This document shows, in pieces, positions 1-7,585 of a DNA stretch of 9,804 nucleotides. The DNA is from Treponema sp. (GTDB lineage: Bacteria; Spirochaetota; Spirochaetia; Treponematales; Breznakiellaceae), in NCBI GenBank assembly GCA_031288575.1, contig JAITRD010000196.1:1-9804 (forward strand). Reading direction: 5' to 3'. The notes below the pieces were generated by a model. It was given only the letters and a program-made list of their open reading frames with translations, had not been told where the DNA came from and did no database searches. Positions within the stretch are counted from its first letter, which is position 1, and the number at the start of each line of letters is the position of its first letter. A program made the translations under genes and the position numbers.

Positions 1-723
1 TGTATCCGCTCCTTGACCCAGCGATGGGCGCTGTTCAGGAGGGCGTGCTCCTCGGTCCAGCCGGAACCCACATCGGTGCCGGTGAGGGTCTGGCAGAACT
101 GTCCGGAAGCGTCCGCCCCGCAGTGGGCCACCCGGTCGAACTCAAAGAAACCGGGCTTCCGCTCGTCCCAGGTGAACATGACCCGCACCGGTATCTGGTC
201 CCGCAGGAGCGGACCGGGCCTGGTCAGGCTCAAGCCCCGCAGCCGCCCCGTGTCTTTTACCGGTTTGAGGATGCGGTCGATAGTACGCGGACTGACGGAG
301 GCCAGGAGGTCCCGCATGTCAGGGGCGAGGGAATATTCGGCGGTCAGGAAGTCCAGCATGAGACGGAGCATGGGAGCCAGGAGCTTCCCGCACAAGCAGT
401 CGAAAAGGTCCCAGATGTCCTCCAGAAGCGCCGTGAAGGCTACTTAAGCTTCCTGCCGTTTGCGGCCTGTGGAGGCCGTTTTTGAGGCCTTTCCACTCCG
501 TTTCACCGCGGGTTTGGCGAATGATTGTAACGGGCTTACCCGCTACTCTGGCATAGAGGGTTTTACCCCAGTTTGACAGGATATGGGCGAGATAGTCCCG
601 GTTATAGCCGAGGGTCGCCGTATACTCGAAAAGGAGGTTCCCCCGGCCCTTTTTGTCCGTCTGCTGGTATCGCCGGGCAATTTCTCCGCAGATTTTTTTC
701 TTGTCTTTCATGTCTAACCCCAT
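1..723 (-). pseudogene. Frameshifted DDE (rve/integrase-type) IS transposase, cut by the window edge
   Basis: The N-terminal part reads in one frame from an ATG at 723. That ATG has a good ribosome-binding site (AAGGGAG, about 7 nt upstream). The first 80 or so residues resemble the helix-turn-helix region of a spirochaete/clostridial transposase family (KKKICGEIARRYQ, GYNRDYLAHILSNWGKT). Around 440-455 the similarity jumps to another frame, which has a stop at 444-446. That second frame then stays open to base 1, with family blocks FDCLCGKLLAPML, SPRTIDRILKP, RPGPLLRDQIPVRV, ERKPGFFEFDRVAHCGADAS and LTGTDVGSGWTEEHALLNSA. The aspartate in FEFDRVAHCG (codon 135-137) should be the first catalytic acid of the DDE triad. 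The second aspartate and the glutamate would lie beyond the window. Without a shift the first frame ends at 319 after 134 residues, the last 50 or so unrelated to the family. The frameshift suggests an inactive copy. Family assignment is from memory of related proteins. Confidence 0.82.
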
Positions 724-763
724 GTTGTTCTCCCTTGTTGCTCGGTAGAACCAGTTTACTTTG

Positions 764-820
764 GGCTAGATTTTTATTTTGGCTCACACCCCCCTTTTCG
801 GCTAGATTAATTTTGAGGCA
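764..820. repeat. Two imperfect direct repeats upstream of the transposase, probable IS terminus
   Basis: Two copies of a GGCTAGATT...ATTTTG.GGC(T)CA-like unit start at 764 and 800, 36 bases apart. They are separated by a C-run and TTTTC. They lie 40 to 100 bases outside the transposase start codon, where the IS end should be. Repeated transposase-binding sites at an IS end are a reasonable reading. The other end of the element is outside the window, so terminal inverted repeats and a target duplication cannot be checked. Confidence 0.45.
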
Positions 821-830
821 ATTCGGCATC

Positions 831-864
831 TTGTCCCTGGTTCTTCCACCTGATATGCTATACT
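831..864 (+). promoter_or_regulatory. Candidate sigma70-type promoter for the glycosyltransferase
   Basis: TTGTCC at 831-836 is followed after 17 bases by TATGCT at 854-859. A TG pair one base upstream makes this an extended -10. An overlapping TATACT at 859-864 is a second possible -10, but no good -35 sits 17 bases before it. Transcription would start near 866-872, about 65 bases before the glycosyltransferase ATG. The -35 lies only about 10 bases beyond the presumed IS-end repeats. Confidence 0.42.
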
Positions 865-867
865 CAA

Positions 868-902
868 CGAAGGGAATTTTTGTGCTTTTGAAACTCCCTT
901 CG
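868..902 (+). promoter_or_regulatory. Inverted repeat in the glycosyltransferase 5' leader
   Basis: CGAAGGGA (868-875) and TCCCTTCG (895-902) are perfect 8-bp complements around a 19-nt AT-rich loop. The hairpin falls just after the predicted transcription start and about 30 bases before the start codon. No T-run follows, so it is not a terminator. It could stabilise the 5' end of the mRNA or bind a regulator. CTCC inside the 3' arm could instead pair with GGAG of the ribosome-binding site at 925-929, but only over four bases. Confidence 0.35.
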
Positions 903-934
903 GTAAAATCCGGAAGAAATGCCCGGAGGTATGC

Positions 935-2068
935 ATGAAGATAGGCATTGATACCTTTGCCTGTGACGGCGGTAAATCGGGGATTGGTATTTATATAACC
1001 CAGTTATTAAAACGGATTCCCCCCTCGGGGGCTTTGTATGAGTTATTCGGATGGGATTTTGATCGTTTTGCCTATAGCGAGACCGCTCCAAATTTAGAGT
1101 TTATTCCCCAGTGTTTTATAAACGGCAGAACCGCAAATGCCCTTTGGTACCTTTTTAAATACCCCCAATTTGCCCGGGCCCGGTCCTATGACGCCTGTTT
1201 TTTCCCCGCAGCCCACCGGCGGCTTCCCTATCATACCCCCTGTCCCGCGGTCGGGGTTGTCCACGATATGGCGGCCTATTACGGCCCCCGGAAGACCCGG
1301 GAATCCCTCGGCGCGGTTCTGCGGATGGTGCTGCCCAATTCGCTCCGCCGCCTGGACCGGATCATCGCGGTAAGCGATTGGGTGAAACAGGAGCTGATAG
1401 ATCTGGTCAAGGTAAAGGAAACAAAAATCGAGGTGGTGCCCAACGGGATCGATCATTCTGCCTTTTACCCCCGGCCCCGGAATGAGGAAAGCGTGGTCCT
1501 TATCCAGCCCTTCAGTTTCCGCCGTCCCTATGTGCTGTATACTTCCCGGATCGATTTTCCCGTTAAAAACCATATTGCCCTGATTAAGGCCTTCGGCATT
1601 TTTAAGGAACGGACAAAATACCCCCACCGCCTGGTTCTTGCGGGGGCGGACCATCAGGGGGCGGAAAAGGTGAAGGAGGCCGCCGCGGCCTCTCCCTACC
1701 GGAAGGACATTTTTTTTACCGGGCATTTTCCCGGAAAAAGCCTTCCGGAGCTTTATGCCGGGGCGGACATTGTGGTTATTCCCTCCCTGTATGAAGGGTT
1801 CGGCATGGGGGTTTTGGAGGCCATGGCCTCGGGGGTTCCCGTGGCCTGCGCCCGGGCGGCATCCCTTCCGGAAACGGCGGAACACGCGGCCCTGTATTTT
1901 GATCCCAAAAACGAGGAAGACATGGCGGATCGCATGGTAACCCTTACGACGAACCGGGAAGTTTACCGGGAATGCCGCCGGCTTGGCCTGGAACGGGTCA
2001 AGTCCTTCTCCTGGGACCGCTGCGCCGAAAGAACCCTGGCGATTATTCAGGAAACCTCCATTGCCTAG
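935..2068 (+). CDS. GT4-family glycosyltransferase (GT-B fold)
   Basis: A 377-residue protein of ordinary length for a retaining GT4 enzyme, which moves a sugar from a nucleotide-sugar donor to a glycan, lipid or protein acceptor. A glycine-rich loop near the N-terminus (GGKSGIGIY, residues 12-20) is typical of the acceptor-side Rossmann domain. VVHDMA (108-113) and VPNGID (168-173) are common GT4 blocks. R205 and K211 in SRIDFPVKN fit donor-phosphate binding. PSLYEGFGMGVLEAMASG carries the E-x7-E motif (E287, E295). I see no signal peptide or membrane helix, so it should act in the cytoplasm or at the inner face of the membrane. The ATG at 935 has GGAGG five bases upstream; the ATG at 931 is out of frame. 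It stands alone, between an IS remnant and a convergent gene, so the acceptor (cell-surface glycan, glycolipid or flagellin) cannot be inferred. Family assignment is firm, substrate unknown. Confidence 0.93.
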   Translation: MKIGIDTFACDGGKSGIGIYITQLLKRIPPSGALYELFGWDFDRFAYSETAPNLEFIPQCFINGRTANALWYLFKYPQFARARSYDACFFPAAHRRLPYHTPCPAVGVVHDMAAYYGPRKTRESLGAVLRMVLPNSLRRLDRIIAVSDWVKQELIDLVKVKETKIEVVPNGIDHSAFYPRPRNEESVVLIQPFSFRRPYVLYTSRIDFPVKNHIALIKAFGIFKERTKYPHRLVLAGADHQGAEKVKEAAAASPYRKDIFFTGHFPGKSLPELYAGADIVVIPSLYEGFGMGVLEAMASGVPVACARAASLPETAEHAALYFDPKNEEDMADRMVTLTTNREVYRECRRLGLERVKSFSWDRCAERTLAIIQETSIA

Positions 2069-2090
2069 CTGTCCGTGAATTCCCGGGACG

Positions 2091-2115
2091 TTTAAAAACC
2101 CGGTTTGCCGGTTTC
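2091..2115 (-). terminator. Probable intrinsic terminator of the minus-strand operon
   Basis: Read on the minus strand, GAAACCGG, a four-base CAAA loop and CCGGGTTT form a seven-pair stem with one bulged base. The stem runs into TTTTT followed by AAA. It lies 12 to 36 bases beyond the amidohydrolase stop. On the plus strand the same hairpin is followed only by a short T stretch (GTTTCTGG), so it would end glycosyltransferase transcription less well. It is the only terminator-like structure I found downstream of the minus-strand block. Confidence 0.55.
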
Positions 2116-2126
2116 TGGAAGGGCCC

Positions 2127-3755
2127 TCAATCCCGCCGGTAAACCATGTTTCCCCCCACCAGGGTCCAAAGCGCCTTTGCCCGGGGGATCTCCTCCGGGG
2201 GGATGGTAAAGATATCCTTGTCCAGGAGTACCATGTCCGCCAGATAGCCCGCTTTAATGCGGCCGATATGTTTTTCATCAAAATTGGCATAGGCGCTGCC
2301 CAGGGTATAATTATCCACCGCCGTATATACATCAACCCTTTCCTGGGGGAAAAATCCCTCCGGGGGATGGTTCCTGTCCAGGTCTTTGCGGGTAAGGGCA
2401 CAGGCGATTCCCGCCAGGGGGTTTATGGTTTCCACCGGGCAATCGGTCCCGTAGGATGTTGGAACCCCTAGATCCTCCATGGTTTTCCACGCGTAAGAAG
2501 TGGAAGCCAAGCCGGGGCCGATCCGGCTTTCGGTGATATAAAGATCGTGGGTCAGGAAGATGGGCTGTACCAGGGCCAGGATACGGTTCCGGGCCATCCG
2601 TTCAAGAAGGGGCCGGTCCGTGATCTGGCAGTGGATAATCCCGTGCCGCAGGGGGTTGTTTCCGGCGCTGGTAACCGCCTCAAAACAGTCAAGCATTGCC
2701 TCCAAAGCGGCGTCCCCTATGGTATGGATAGCCGTTTGCAATCCCCGGGCATGGGCTTTTATGATGAGCTTTTTCAAAAATTCAGGTTCCGCCACCGCCA
2801 CGCCGGTACTTTCGGGTTTATCCCGGTAGGGCTTCCGCAGCCAGGCGGTCTGGGAACCCAGGGTGCCGTCGGCAAAAAGTTTGAGGGGCCCCATTTTCAG
2901 GTAGGGCCCGTGCAAAGCGGCCCCGGTAATATACCCCCCCTCAATATACTCATCCAGGTATTTTTCTTTTCCTGACACGCCGCATTGGAGGGTAACCCGG
3001 GGCATGGGACCCCTTTCCCGGTAAATGTCCCGGTAGGCTTCGACTACCTGATGAAAATCAGGCCCCCCGGTATCATAACTTGCCGCGGAGCTGAGGCCGA
3101 AGGCCGCCGCGTGATCCAGGGCATATTCCAGATTGTTCCGCAGTTCCCCCTTTGTCGGGGGCGGGATAACCCGCCGGACCAGGGCGGCGGCATTTTCCCG
3201 GAGTATGCCGTTGGGCCTTCCCCCCGGGTCTTTGCCGATTTCTCCTCCCGCCACTTCCGGAGCCGACTCGGCTATCCCCGCCATTTCCAGAACCCGGGAG
3301 TTACAGAATATCGTATGACCGCAATGCCGGCTTATCATGACCCCGCAGGAGGTGGAAATTTTATCCAGATCCTCCCGGCAGGGGGACCGTTTTTCGCCGG
3401 TAAACTTCTCCGGATCGAGCCCCGCCCCGGAGATGATCGTCCCCGGCGCCGGCTTTAAACGCCTGATAAGCTCCCGGCCCATATCGATGAGGCCTTCAAT
3501 CGAGGTAACCCCGGAGGCATCGATCATCCGCGCCCGGTGGCCCGCCGCGTGGAGGTGTAAATGGCTGTCGTAAAATCCCGGTAAAAGGAGGCCGCCTTCC
3601 GCGTCAAAACTTTCACTGCCCGCCGGGGCCGCGTTGCGGATCTCCTCATTGGTTCCCACCGCGAGGATATGATCCCCCTCGATAAAAACCGCCTGGGCAA
3701 AGGTTTCCCGCCGGAGATACACCTTGGCATTATAGATAAGCATTTTTTGAGCCAT
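2127..3755 (-). CDS. YtcJ-like metal-dependent amidohydrolase (Amidohydro_3)
   Basis: A 542-residue, full-length member of the amidohydrolase superfamily, in the YtcJ/NfdA-like group that hydrolyses amide or N-formyl bonds of varied small molecules. The metal-site residues are in order: D63-S-H65-L-H67, K292 in LKLFADGTLG (candidate carboxylated lysine), H344 in AIHTIGDAA, H375 in HGIIHCQ, and D438 in YGTDCPVE. The flanks form the usual small beta-sandwich, ending in a GYLADMVLLDKD block. There is no signal peptide, so it is probably cytoplasmic. The ATG at 3755 has no recognisable Shine-Dalgarno sequence. It lies 51 bases after the lon stop with no terminator or clear promoter between, so it is probably read with lon. 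The substrate cannot be told from sequence. It shares no evident pathway with the proteolysis genes, though salvage of modified peptide or amino-acid fragments is conceivable. Family call is firm, physiological role open. Confidence 0.92.
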   Translation of the reverse strand: MAQKMLIYNAKVYLRRETFAQAVFIEGDHILAVGTNEEIRNAAPAGSESFDAEGGLLLPGFYDSHLHLHAAGHRARMIDASGVTSIEGLIDMGRELIRRLKPAPGTIISGAGLDPEKFTGEKRSPCREDLDKISTSCGVMISRHCGHTIFCNSRVLEMAGIAESAPEVAGGEIGKDPGGRPNGILRENAAALVRRVIPPPTKGELRNNLEYALDHAAAFGLSSAASYDTGGPDFHQVVEAYRDIYRERGPMPRVTLQCGVSGKEKYLDEYIEGGYITGAALHGPYLKMGPLKLFADGTLGSQTAWLRKPYRDKPESTGVAVAEPEFLKKLIIKAHARGLQTAIHTIGDAALEAMLDCFEAVTSAGNNPLRHGIIHCQITDRPLLERMARNRILALVQPIFLTHDLYITESRIGPGLASTSYAWKTMEDLGVPTSYGTDCPVETINPLAGIACALTRKDLDRNHPPEGFFPQERVDVYTAVDNYTLGSAYANFDEKHIGRIKAGYLADMVLLDKDIFTIPPEEIPRAKALWTLVGGNMVYRRD

Positions 3756-3806
3756 GTTACATACTTATCATTATTGCCTGATTTGTGATACTGCCGCCGC
3801 AAAAAA

Positions 3807-6332
3807 TTATGCTGTTTTTTTGGTCTTTTTGGTTCCTGAACCGTCGGGCTGGACACCGGCAGCCCGGGCGGCGGTTTTGTGAATTTTTTCGCTAAAAAGG
3901 AGTTTAAAGGCGTCATCGGCGTTTTCCACAAACTCGGCGGAAATACCCGATTTGATCTCCCTGTCAAGTTCCGCCCAATCCGCCCGGTTATCCTCGGGAA
4001 GGAGGACCCTTTCCATGCCGTTCCGTATAGCGGCAAGGAGTTTTTCCTTAAGCCCCCCGATGGGGAGGATCCTCCCGGTCAGGGTGAGTTCCCCGGTCAT
4101 GGCGACGCCCGGTTTAGGGGGGGTTCGGCAGAGGGTGGAGAGGAGAGAAACCGCCAGGGTAATCCCGGCGGAGGGCCCGTCCTTGGGAATAGCTCCCTCG
4201 GGAACATGGATGTGAAAATCGTATTTTCCTATATCTTCAATTAAAAAATGATAACGATCCCGGACGCTCCGCAAAAAAGACAGGGCAATCCGGGCGCTTT
4301 CCTTCATCACGTCTCCCAGATGGCCGGTAATGATAAATTCCCCGGTTCCCTCAAAACAGATTGTCTCCACCGGCATCATGGTTCCTCCGGTCTCCGTCCA
4401 GGCAAGGCCGTAAGAAACGCCGATCCGGGCCTCTTTAAAAACCAGATCGTTTTTATATTTCCGCCGGCCCAGGAGTTTGTCCAGGTCCTCCGCGCGGACG
4501 GTTTTTTTAAAGGATTCAACAGGCTTGTCCGGGTTTTTGCCGTATTCCTTTTTTATCGCCTCCCGGGCAATGCGCCGGACACAGCGGGCAATCTCCCGTT
4601 CAAGATTCCTTACCCCCGATTCCATGGTCCAATGGCGGATAATTTCCCCGACAGCATCGTCTTTAAAACCTATCCTGGCATTTCCCAAACCGTTTTCCCT
4701 CAATTCCTTGGGAACCAGAAAGCGCTGGGCAATGGCCAGTTTTTCATGTTCCCCGTAACCGGGGATTTCAATAATTTCCATCCGGTCTAAAAGAGGGTAG
4801 GGGATGGTATGGAGGGAATTGGCGGTGGTGATAAAAAGAACCTTGGAAAGGTCATAGGCCACCTCCATATAGTGATCCGTAAAGGCCGCGTTCTGTTCCG
4901 GGTCCAAAACTTCCAGCAGGGCCGAAGCGGGATCTCCCCGAAAATCGGTGGAAAGTTTATCAATTTCATCCAGCAAAAAAACCGGGTTCATGGTTTCAGC
5001 CCGGCGCATGGACTGGATAATCTTTCCCGGGAGGGCCCCCACATAGGTTTTCCGGTGTCCCCGGATTTCCGCCTCGTCCCGGACTCCGCCCAGGGATATC
5101 CGGACAAAGCGCCTTCCCAAGGCCCGGGCCACGGATTTGCCGAGGCTGGTTTTCCCCGTTCCCGGCGGGCCGACAAAACAGAGAATGGGGCCTTTGATGC
5201 TAAACTGCTCCAGGACCGTATCCGGAAGGTCCCCCTTTGCCGAAGAAAGCTGGCGGACCGCGATAAATTCCAGAATCCTTTCCTTGGCCTTTTGCATGCT
5301 AAAATGATCCTCGTTAAGGATCCTTTCCGCCTCCCCAAGATCCCCGGAGTCGGCGCTGTAATTGCTCCAGGGCAGGTCCGCTATCCATTCCAGGTAACCC
5401 CGCAATACCCCGGCCTCGGGGGAGAAGGGCTGCAGTTTTCTTAAACGGGTAATTTCTTTCCGGGTTTTAAGAAGCACCTCCTCGGGGGGGCGCTTTTCTT
5501 CAATAGCCCGTTCCAGATCGGCAAATTCATCCTCCCCCTCATCCTTGCCCAATTCCCTGTTGATTTCCTTAAGCTGTTCATGGAGGATATATTCCCGCTG
5601 GTTTTTTTCCATGCGGCTTTTGACTTTCCCGCTGATGTTTTTTTGAATGCCGAAAATTTCATTTTCCAGTTCCAGGGTTTCCAGGAGCGCTTCCATCCGG
5701 GGAAGGGCCTCGGGAATGCCCAAAAGTTCCGCTTTCCGTTCAGACTTGACCGTTAGGGCATTGGCAATAAGGTTAGCCAAACGTTCGGGATTTTCGGTTT
5801 TTTCTACGATTGTAAGGGTTTCGGTACTGATTTTTTTGGAAAGTTCCGCATATTGGGCAAAGGAGCTTCTCACCGACCGCATCAAGGCGATCATCTCGGA
5901 ATTTGCCGGTTCCTCCTGGGAAGATTTAAGGGATTTGACCCGGACCAGGGTAAGATCCCCCTGAAGCGCCGAAGACTGAATCAGGGCCCGGTATTCCCCT
6001 TGAAAGACCACCCGGAAGGTATTATCCGGGAGCCGCAATTGCTGCACAACCCGGACTACCGTACCCGCGGGATAGGTCTGGCTCCTGTCGCCGGAACCGT
6101 CCCTGTCCTGAGGCTTAATGCAGGCCGCAAAAAGCCGCAAGTCCCGCTGCAGGGCTTCTTCCAGGGCAATGAGGCCCTGTTTATAGGTAATAAATACCGG
6201 CACCATGACATGGGGAAATAATACCATGTCTCTCAGGGGAAGGAGGGGAAATTCGTCTTCACCGGCTTTTCCCCTCAGTCCCGCAAAAAATTTTGAGACC
6301 CCCTCGCGTTTTGAAATTCCGGAAAACTTCAT
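3807..6332 (-). CDS. lon: Lon ATP-dependent protease (LonA type)
   Basis: An 841-residue homo-oligomeric AAA+ serine protease that unfolds and degrades damaged and selected regulatory proteins in the cytoplasm. The N-terminal substrate domain starts with FPLLPLRDMVLFPH (residues 28-41), and a coiled-coil stretch falls near 240-290. Walker A is GPPGTGKT (388-395) and Walker B is FLLDEID (D455, E456). The C-terminal protease domain has the Ser-Lys dyad S721 in KDGPSAGIT and K764 in GGLKEK, 43 residues apart as in E. coli Lon. The ATG at 6332 overlaps the clpX stop as ATGA, which implies translational coupling; I see no good ribosome-binding site. About 25 residues precede the conserved start of the domain. 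The C-terminus is a lysine-rich tail (TKKTKKTA) encoded partly by an A7 tract just before the stop. All key residues are present, so it should be active. Confidence 0.98.
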   Translation of the reverse strand: MKFSGISKREGVSKFFAGLRGKAGEDEFPLLPLRDMVLFPHVMVPVFITYKQGLIALEEALQRDLRLFAACIKPQDRDGSGDRSQTYPAGTVVRVVQQLRLPDNTFRVVFQGEYRALIQSSALQGDLTLVRVKSLKSSQEEPANSEMIALMRSVRSSFAQYAELSKKISTETLTIVEKTENPERLANLIANALTVKSERKAELLGIPEALPRMEALLETLELENEIFGIQKNISGKVKSRMEKNQREYILHEQLKEINRELGKDEGEDEFADLERAIEEKRPPEEVLLKTRKEITRLRKLQPFSPEAGVLRGYLEWIADLPWSNYSADSGDLGEAERILNEDHFSMQKAKERILEFIAVRQLSSAKGDLPDTVLEQFSIKGPILCFVGPPGTGKTSLGKSVARALGRRFVRISLGGVRDEAEIRGHRKTYVGALPGKIIQSMRRAETMNPVFLLDEIDKLSTDFRGDPASALLEVLDPEQNAAFTDHYMEVAYDLSKVLFITTANSLHTIPYPLLDRMEIIEIPGYGEHEKLAIAQRFLVPKELRENGLGNARIGFKDDAVGEIIRHWTMESGVRNLEREIARCVRRIAREAIKKEYGKNPDKPVESFKKTVRAEDLDKLLGRRKYKNDLVFKEARIGVSYGLAWTETGGTMMPVETICFEGTGEFIITGHLGDVMKESARIALSFLRSVRDRYHFLIEDIGKYDFHIHVPEGAIPKDGPSAGITLAVSLLSTLCRTPPKPGVAMTGELTLTGRILPIGGLKEKLLAAIRNGMERVLLPEDNRADWAELDREIKSGISAEFVENADDAFKLLFSEKIHKTAARAAGVQPDGSGTKKTKKTA

Positions 6333-7585
6333 GCGCTTTTTTGAAAGGGATGAATTTCAGGGGGTTCTGATTTTTCTACCACTTCTTGGGTTATAACAAC
6401 CTGTTTGCTCCCTTTTATAGAAGGAATTTCAAACATAATATCGGTCATCAGTTTTTCCACGATGGCCCGCAGCCCGCGGGCGCCGGTTTTTTGCTTAATC
6501 GCCGTATCGGCAATGGCGTTGATGGCCCCTTCGGTGAATTCCAGCTTCACGTCGTCAATGGCCAGGGATGCCTGGTATTGTTTTACAATGGCGTTCCGGG
6601 GTTCGGTGATGATCCGTTTTAGATCCTCCCGTTTAAGCTCCTCAAGGCTTACGGTGATGGGCAGCCTCCCGATAAATTCGGGAATCATTCCAAAATGGAT
6701 AAGATCATCCGGATGGAGGGCTTCATAAAGTTCCTTGAGATTTTTGTCCTTTTTATCCTTTACGTCGGCGCCGAATCCCATGGGATGCTGGACCACCCGT
6801 TGTTCAATGAATTTTTCGAGCCCCACAAAAGCCCCGCCGCAGATAAAAAGGATATCCGTGGTATCAATGCGGATCATTTCCTGATTCGGGTGTTTCCGGC
6901 CGCCCTGGGGAGGAACCGACGCGATGGTGCCCTCAATGATTTTGAGAAGGGCCTGCTGGACCCCTTCGCCGGACACGTCCCGGGTAATAGAAACATTTTC
7001 TCCTTTCCGGGCAATTTTATCAATTTCGTCGATATATACGATGCCCCGTTCGGCGGCGGCGATGTTTCCCCCGGCATTCTGGATCAGTTTTAAAAGGATG
7101 TTTTCCACATCCTCTCCCACATAGCCGGCCTCGGTCAGGGTGGTGGCATCGACGATGGCAAAGGGAACCTTAAGCTTTTTTGCCAGGGTCTTTGCCAGGA
7201 GGGTCTTCCCCGTACCGGTGGGGCCGATAAGGAGGACATTGGATTTCTCAATCTCCACATCGTCCGGCTCTTTCGCGGGGTTGGCTATCCGTTTATAATG
7301 GTTATATACCGCCACAGACAGGGCTTTTTTAGCGTTTTCCTGGCCTATGATAAAAAGATCCAGATAGTTCTTAATCTCCTTAGGGGTAGGAATATCCCCG
7401 GTAAACTGGGCGGAAAGGTCGTGATCCTCCTCGGAGAGGATCTTGCGGCAAACCTCTACGCACTCATCGCAGATAAAAACGTCATTGGGCCCCGCGATAA
7501 GACGCCGGGCCATATCGGAACTTTTCCCGCAAAAGGAACAAGAGCGGTCCTCATATCCGCCGGAACCATTACGAAGCCGTGCCAT
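6329..7585 (-). CDS. clpX: ClpX, AAA+ unfoldase of the ClpXP protease
   Basis: A 418-residue hexameric ATPase that recognises, unfolds and threads substrates into ClpP. The N-terminal zinc-binding domain has C16/C19 and C39/C42. Walker A is GPTGTGKT (121-128), the substrate-gripping pore loop is GYVG (154-157), and Walker B is YIDEID (D186, E187). The RKH loop is at 230-232 and the sensor-2 arginine at R370 in TGARG. MGFG (269-272) sits where the ClpP-docking [LIM]GF loop occurs. The ATG at 7585 has GAGGG six bases upstream, inside the end of clpP; the two genes overlap by 17 bases. The stop overlaps the lon start by four bases. The zinc domain has 19 residues between the two cysteine pairs instead of the 18 of E. 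coli. Length and motifs show a complete gene. Confidence 0.98.
   Translation of the reverse strand: MARLRNGSGGYEDRSCSFCGKSSDMARRLIAGPNDVFICDECVEVCRKILSEEDHDLSAQFTGDIPTPKEIKNYLDLFIIGQENAKKALSVAVYNHYKRIANPAKEPDDVEIEKSNVLLIGPTGTGKTLLAKTLAKKLKVPFAIVDATTLTEAGYVGEDVENILLKLIQNAGGNIAAAERGIVYIDEIDKIARKGENVSITRDVSGEGVQQALLKIIEGTIASVPPQGGRKHPNQEMIRIDTTDILFICGGAFVGLEKFIEQRVVQHPMGFGADVKDKKDKNLKELYEALHPDDLIHFGMIPEFIGRLPITVSLEELKREDLKRIITEPRNAIVKQYQASLAIDDVKLEFTEGAINAIADTAIKQKTGARGLRAIVEKLMTDIMFEIPSIKGSKQVVITQEVVEKSEPPEIHPFQKSA

Noticed and set aside
72..74. Aspartate in LTGTDVGSGW as the second catalytic acid of the transposase.
   Set aside because: It is only 21 residues after the first catalytic aspartate and lies in the usual second-strand motif; the second catalytic acid should come later, beyond the window edge.
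24..485. Plus-strand open frames opposite the transposase.
   Set aside because: The opposite strand carries recognisable transposase blocks; the plus-strand peptides resemble nothing known.
573..938. A 121-codon plus-strand open frame before the glycosyltransferase.
   Set aside because: It crosses the transposase N-terminus, the IS end and the predicted promoter, has odd Ser/Leu/Phe-rich composition, and its start is inside the transposase gene.
1094..2401. A 435-codon open frame on the minus strand, antisense to the glycosyltransferase and running into the amidohydrolase gene.
   Set aside because: It overlaps two clear family genes, its translation shows no family motif or plausible domain order, and it has no ribosome-binding site. 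It is a shadow of GC-rich codon use.
3801..3821. Short inverted repeat CAAAAAA...TTTTTTG around the lon stop, read as a terminator.
   Set aside because: The stem is almost entirely A-T, and there is no GC-rich hairpin before the T-run, so it should not stop transcription.
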